Assembly: GCF_019599145.1 (NCBI RefSeq) | Contig: NZ_CP080647.1 | Coordinates: 682,001 to 746,000, forward strand | Length of the DNA stretch: 64,000 nucleotides | Reading direction: 5' to 3' | DNA from: Streptomyces akebiae | GTDB taxonomy: Bacteria > Actinomycetota > Actinomycetes > Streptomycetales > Streptomycetaceae | Part shown: piece by piece, positions 60,320-64,000 of the stretch | How the letters are laid out: each line of letters begins with the position of its first letter | Numbering within the stretch: position 1 is the stretch's first letter | The notes under the pieces: model-generated | Told to the model about the DNA's origin: nothing | The model's database searches: none | What the model saw: only the letters and a program-made list of their open reading frames with translations | Translations under genes and position numbers: made by a program

Positions 60320-61180
60320 GAGGTCAGGAGCGGCCCCGCGTTCCGCAGGACGTACCCGGCGACGTTCTTGCCTAGGGTGATCCCCGCCTCGTCGGCCGAC
60401 CGGGTGTGGATACCGGAGAAGCCCCGGGCGTCCACGTTCTCGTCCGAGAGCTGCTTCCACGTGGTGTACGTCCTGGTCACCGGGCGCTGTGGGGCGCCAG
60501 GTCGGACGGGGTGGTACGCGGCCCCGAGAGCGCCGACAGCACGGTCTCCGCGGCACCCGGGAAGGTGTTGTGGCCGCTCGGGTGGTCCGGATGCCGGGCG
60601 CGTCGTGCAGCGGCGTCCAGTCCGGATCGGCGTCGATACCGCCGGAGCGGATCGCGCTGACGGGACGCCACCGCTCGTGGACGTACTTGCTGTCGGACGT
60701 CGCGATCCGCGTGTCCACCGGCACCCGGAAGAGCGCGACCAACTGCGCCTGCCCGGCGATGCCCTGGTCCGTGCGGAACGGCGCCACGCGCAGCGGCTCG
60801 GCGTGGAGGGAGAGGGAAAGGCCGAGCCAGAGGGTGGCCGTCTCGGTCTGGTGAGCCGCGTGCCTGGCTGTCGTCGGTACCGTACGCCGGCGCCTCCGCG
60901 AGGCCGGCGCCGTACGTCGGCGCCTCCGCGAGGTCGGCGGCGTAGCGCGCGGAGTCCGGCGCGGGTGGCGGGCACCCGGAACTGGCTCTGCGCCGTGAGC
61001 GCGAACGGCTTGGCGAGGCGGTTGCCGTACTGCGCCGCGGGAGCGTGAGCGGGTGGTGTCGGCTGCCACGCGCCGGGCGCGGCCGGTCGTACGGGACAGG
61101 GCGCGTTGACGGAGGCGGGGTCGATCCCCTGCCAGACGGTCTCCCCCACAGCCCGTGGCCTACGACCGGCGTGAGCAGCC
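60320..61180 (-). pseudogene. Vanadium-dependent haloperoxidase/PAP2-like gene, multiply frameshifted
   Basis: Haloperoxidase sequence is scattered over three minus-strand frames. An N-terminal part (GAWQPTPPAHAPAAQYGN, ALTAQSQFRVP) is followed by a middle ATSDSKYVHERWRPVSAI and by HPDHPSGHNTFPGAAETVL, the vanadate/phosphate-binding PSGH motif. Then comes the C-terminal TWKQLSDENVDARGFSGIH, which carries the second His. At least three shifts separate these blocks, so no functional protein is made. A 30-bp tandem duplication (60881-60940) has expanded one segment. Intact relatives are exported or cytosolic haloperoxidases or phosphatases. Confidence 0.75.
60881..60940. repeat. 30-bp tandem duplication inside the haloperoxidase pseudogene
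   Basis: Two 30-bp copies (60881-60910, 60911-60940) differ at three positions. Confidence 0.85.
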
Positions 61181-61260
61181 TGAGGGCCGACCTCGGCAGC
61201 GTCTACGTCTTGCGGAAACGCTCGGAAGAACGCTCGGCCAGCGCCCCTCCGCGCGGCACC

Positions 61261-62235
61261 TCAGATCACCGGATCGGCGTCAGGAGCGATCTCCCGGGCC
61301 CGTGCCCAGAGGGCGTTGAACCACCTGACCTGGCGGTTGACCCGTTCGCGCTGCGCGTCGAGCGTGGTCTTCACGTTGACTCCGAGCTGGTCCGGTTCGA
61401 ACTCCAGGTACAGATCGGTGTCGAAGATCACGACGTCCCGAGCCGCTGGCCTGGGGTGCGGCTGTTCTTCCGGAGAAGGTGGGAGGACGAGATAGCGCAC
61501 CGTGATGCCGACGTTGCGCTGGGCCTGGCACAGCCGGGTGAACCGGGCCATGACGACGGGGTTGTCCGCCTCTGTCTCCTTGATCATGAAAAGACGGCGG
61601 ATCGTGACACGACGGAGCGCCATCGCCTCGGTCTGTGCGTCCAGGTACGGTCCCGCCGAGTCCGTGCCCCAGAAGGGCTGGTCGACGGAGCTGCTCGTGG
61701 CGTCGATGGTTCGCTGGGCACACTGCGTCAGGCGGATGAGCCACTCGTTGTTGTCCCGCGGCCAGTGCGCGCTCATCCCGGTCAGGTCGGTGACGACGGA
61801 GGCAAGGCTCTCGACCTCTGACCGGGCGAATGCCTTGACGATCTCCGGGCCCTGCTGACCGACCCGTCTCAGGCTCTTGATCAGGCGTTTCGCGTCGCTT
61901 GTGCTCATGCCCGCCTCGTCGAGATCGCTGAGCAACGCGGCAGCGTCACTGAGGTGGTCGAAATGCTCCTCCAGCCGACGACTACGCTCTCTGTGCCCGG
62001 TTTCGACCGTGGCCAGCCGCTGCTCGAAGTCCACCATGTACTGGACTATGAGCGCGGAACCGCCGATGACGACAGCGACCGCGATCTTCCACAACTCGTC
62101 GCCCGACTGATCCACCAGGTTGGTGAGCACGTAGGCGACAGTGCTCACGACGACGGTGATGAGGACCTTGAGCACGAGGGGCGCGACGCGCACCCCCATG
62201 GTGGCCGGTCCAGGAGTGCCCGGATCTCCCTGCAT
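61261..62235 (-). CDS. Membrane-anchored hypothetical protein with coiled coil and PLD-like C-terminal domain
   Basis: A 324-residue protein. Two adjacent membrane helices span about residues 17-41 (LKVLITVVVSTVAYVLTNL) and 47-68 (IAVAVVIGGSALIVQYMV). A charged helical stretch follows (about 70-135), then a C-terminal alpha/beta domain containing MALRRVTIRRLFMIK, CQAQRNVGITVRYLVLP and VVIFDTDLYLEFEPDQLGV. That part resembles phospholipase-D-like sensor domains but has no HKD motif. GAGAGG precedes ATG 62235. It is the third gene of the block beginning with the SCO2522-like gene, 23 bp downstream of the SCO2521-like gene. No function is known. Confidence 0.75.
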   Translation of the reverse strand: MQGDPGTPGPATMGVRVAPLVLKVLITVVVSTVAYVLTNLVDQSGDELWKIAVAVVIGGSALIVQYMVDFEQRLATVETGHRERSRRLEEHFDHLSDAAALLSDLDEAGMSTSDAKRLIKSLRRVGQQGPEIVKAFARSEVESLASVVTDLTGMSAHWPRDNNEWLIRLTQCAQRTIDATSSSVDQPFWGTDSAGPYLDAQTEAMALRRVTIRRLFMIKETEADNPVVMARFTRLCQAQRNVGITVRYLVLPPSPEEQPHPRPAARDVVIFDTDLYLEFEPDQLGVNVKTTLDAQRERVNRQVRWFNALWARAREIAPDADPVI

Positions 62236-62258
62236 GTACCTCTCCCCCCGTCAGATAC

Positions 62259-63236
62259 TCACAGGATGGTGCCCTGTCGGCCCGGCGCCGGCACCTCCTG
62301 GTGCGAGCGAAGCGAAAGAAGCGTCAGCTGGTCCCGAATGCGCTGGGTGAGCGTCTTCCACTGCCTGCAGTAACCCGGCGTCTCGTCCAACTGCTCCCAT
62401 ACGGGGTGCAGGACGCGGTCGACGCGGGCCCGGGGCATCCACAGGTGCAGCAGGTGCTCGACGAGCGGCCCCAGGACCCCGGGACCGGACCGGTCGCCGG
62501 ACCGCAGTCCGTCGAGTTTGTCGGCGACGATGCTCAGCAGCCAGTCGTGCAGCGCCAGATCCTCGCAGAGTCCGGCTGCGTCCGCTGGTGCGGTGTCGGG
62601 TGGCAGACGCAGCTCCACAACCCGCAGCCCGTCCCCGTCCTTGGTGAAGAGCACAGAGGGCGGGTCACCGGGGGCAGTCCGCGTGGCAGCCCAGCGCAGG
62701 CGGGTGTCGACCGTGGTGAGGGGCGGGTCGTGGTCCAGGACCCGGTGCTGCCGGGAGATCCGCGCCATCAGGGACTCGGCGATCGACCCGATGTCCAGCT
62801 GTCCAGGACGGTGACCGAGGAGAAGACCCCGGGCGACCGTCTGCTCGGGCAGTCGTCCGACGGGAACGAGCAGCCCGGGCCGGACCAGGTAGTGGCCCCA
62901 GGGCTGACGCCGGTCGGTCCCGGCGGCGGCCAGGGAGAAGAACGCCGAGGACAGGAGCACGCGGCCCTCCACGAGTACCGCGCGGTTCCGCACCGTGCCC
63001 ACCGCGCGGACCCGCGTGCCCGTGTCGGCGGGCAACGGGCAGTCGACGCCGGTCAGCACTTCCGGAGAGACCACCTGGCGGCTCGGGTGCCGGGAGACCC
63101 TGACCCGTTCGTCGGTGCGCAGCCGCAACAGGCGCACGGCCGTCGCCTCGTCCAGCGGGTCGCGGGTGGGCAGCAGGCAGGTGCGGACCTCACCGCAGGC
63201 GAGGACGGAACCGGGGTCCGTGCGGGCGGTCGTCAT
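62259..63236 (-). CDS. SCO2521-family protein (uncharacterised)
   Basis: A 325-residue cytosolic protein, identified from memory as a member of the actinobacterial SCO2521 family. Typical stretches are VLACGEVRTCLLPTRDPLDE, GVDCPLPADTGTRVRAVGTV, QPWGHYLVRPGLLVPVGR and GQLDIGSIAESLMARI. The frame is open to 63299 but the ATG at 63236, one base after the upstream stop, fits the family start. No catalytic motif is visible. It follows the SCO2522-like gene and precedes the membrane-anchored protein. Confidence 0.8.
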   Translation of the reverse strand: MTTARTDPGSVLACGEVRTCLLPTRDPLDEATAVRLLRLRTDERVRVSRHPSRQVVSPEVLTGVDCPLPADTGTRVRAVGTVRNRAVLVEGRVLLSSAFFSLAAAGTDRRQPWGHYLVRPGLLVPVGRLPEQTVARGLLLGHRPGQLDIGSIAESLMARISRQHRVLDHDPPLTTVDTRLRWAATRTAPGDPPSVLFTKDGDGLRVVELRLPPDTAPADAAGLCEDLALHDWLLSIVADKLDGLRSGDRSGPGVLGPLVEHLLHLWMPRARVDRVLHPVWEQLDETPGYCRQWKTLTQRIRDQLTLLSLRSHQEVPAPGRQGTIL

Positions 63237-63237
63237 G

Positions 63238-64000
63238 TCACAGCCCGGGCGGGAACACATAGGAGACACGGTCCGCGATGCCCGGAGGCACCTCGACACA
63301 CTCGGCGGCGGACCGCTGCGCCACCTGCCCGAGCGGCCCCTCCTCGACCTGGATCTGATCGAGGATCACGCGTACGGCGTGCTCGACGGGCAGGAAGCGG
63401 CCGGGGAGCACGCTGCAGGTGAGGTACGCCGTGAAGGGCGCGGCTGCTGGATTCAGCCGCAGCACGGGTGGCAGCGCGTCCCATTCCTCGGGGAAGTCCG
63501 GCCCTTCCCAGGGAACCGGCGTGAGCACCGCGCGGCCGTCGTCGCGGAGCAGTCCCAGCCGGACCAGCTGCCAGACCGCGGCGAGGAAGGCACAGGACCA
63601 CGTGCGCTGTCCTTCCGTCTCGCTCCACAGCTCGACGTCCATGAAGACGGAGTGGCCGCGCGCGTCGGTCTCCCTGGGCGGCTGCCAGACCGCTCCGGCC
63701 GGGTCCAGGGCGGCGGAGGTGCGCCGTGCCGGGGTGCGGCTGCCGTTGCTGAGCCATCCCGTGCGGCTGACGGGCGGCCGGAAGCCGCTGCTGCCCGGCG
63801 GTGGGGATTCCACCAGCCTGTGCATGACGGACTCGGCGGGGCGGATTTGCCTACGGTCGGCGCCGGGAGCGACCGCACAGGCGGATTCGCGAGCCAGGTA
63901 GTCGATGGTCAGTCCGGCACGGGTGGCCTCTTCTACGAGCGAGGGCAGCAGTTCGTCGGGAGCGGCGAGCCGGGAGAAGTAGTCGTCGATGAGGAAGCAC
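63238..64000 (-). CDS. SCO2522-family protein (uncharacterised), 5' end outside window
   Basis: The visible 254 codons run off the right edge. They begin CFLIDDYFSRLAAPDELLPS, continue with AGLTIDYLARESACAVAPG and RPPVSRTGWLSNGSRTPARR, then SVFMDVELWSETEGQRTWSC and SVLPGRFLPVEHAVRVILDQ, the last typical of the SCO2522 family as I recall it. A FLIDDYF start suggests an amidinotransferase-like or Rossmann-like nucleotide-binding core, but no function is established. The next genes, outside the window, would be expected to include a P-loop protein and a SAM methyltransferase if this block is arranged as in S. coelicolor. Confidence 0.8.
   Translation of the reverse strand, partial: CFLIDDYFSRLAAPDELLPSLVEEATRAGLTIDYLARESACAVAPGADRRQIRPAESVMHRLVESPPPGSSGFRPPVSRTGWLSNGSRTPARRTSAALDPAGAVWQPPRETDARGHSVFMDVELWSETEGQRTWSCAFLAAVWQLVRLGLLRDDGRAVLTPVPWEGPDFPEEWDALPPVLRLNPAAAPFTAYLTCSVLPGRFLPVEHAVRVILDQIQVEEGPLGQVAQRSAAECVEVPPGIADRVSYVFPPGL

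Noticed and set aside
1..64000. CRISPR arrays, tRNA or rRNA genes, insertion sequences, phage genes
   Set aside because: No regularly spaced repeats with unique spacers, no tRNA-like clover-leaf or rRNA sequence, and no transposase or integrase was recognised on either strand.

Overview
The window reads as chromosomal DNA from a Streptomyces. GC content is very high, there are many GTG/TTG starts and ATGA/GTGA gene overlaps, and it carries an actinobacterial cobalamin cluster, the EshA-type shell protein next to 2-methylisoborneol synthase, and members of the SCO2521/SCO2522 families. All identifications were made by reading translations and motifs by eye; no database search was run.

Layout. 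1-941: end of an aldehyde dehydrogenase plus a PuuD-like glutamine amidotransferase. 957-12611: cobalamin genes in several convergent and divergent blocks (cobN under a cobalamin riboswitch; cobG-cobH-cobIJ; cobK; cbiD; cobL-cobM). 12849-20074: a PAS/GAF/SpoIIE phosphatase, a secreted multi-domain glycosidase with a TTCGAAC-type upstream repeat, and a VanW-family envelope protein. 20456-24278: the 2-methylisoborneol operon (family 2B encapsulin-like shell with a cyclic-nucleotide-binding insert, terpene synthase, GPP methyltransferase). 24428-24868: a small hypothetical.

25143-43111 is a phenylalanine/phenylacetate catabolic island. It has an aminotransferase, a PaaN-like protein that has lost its catalytic residues, an Lrp regulator, a 2-oxoacid dehydrogenase complex (E1alpha, E1beta, E2), paaN, a thiolase, hydratases, 3-hydroxyacyl-CoA dehydrogenase, the ring epoxidase paaABCDE, and a convergent lipoamide dehydrogenase (E3). 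There is no phenylacetate-CoA ligase. The gene order suggests Phe -> phenylpyruvate -> phenylacetyl-CoA by oxidative decarboxylation, feeding the epoxidase directly. A palindrome before paaN resembles the PaaR operator.

43336-58872 is an accessory stretch of regulator-oxidoreductase pairs: two HxlR, two TetR, two XRE/MmyB-like regulators and a two-component system, with a quinone-oxidoreductase-like enzyme, three SDR/NADP-type enzymes, a nitroreductase, a zinc alcohol dehydrogenase, a thioesterase, a cupin and a cyclophilin-like lipoprotein. One SDR has lost its catalytic Tyr and Lys.

58886-61180 is a gene graveyard with three broken genes (RraA, HEAT-repeat protein, vanadium-dependent haloperoxidase). 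61261-64000 begins an uncharacterised actinobacterial cassette: a membrane-anchored protein, a SCO2521-like and a SCO2522-like protein, the last running off the window.

A recurring oddity is short tandem repeats, mostly with a 15-bp unit, at the ends of genes (VanW C-terminus, enoyl-CoA hydratase N-terminus, paaA leader, start of the SDR at 55558).
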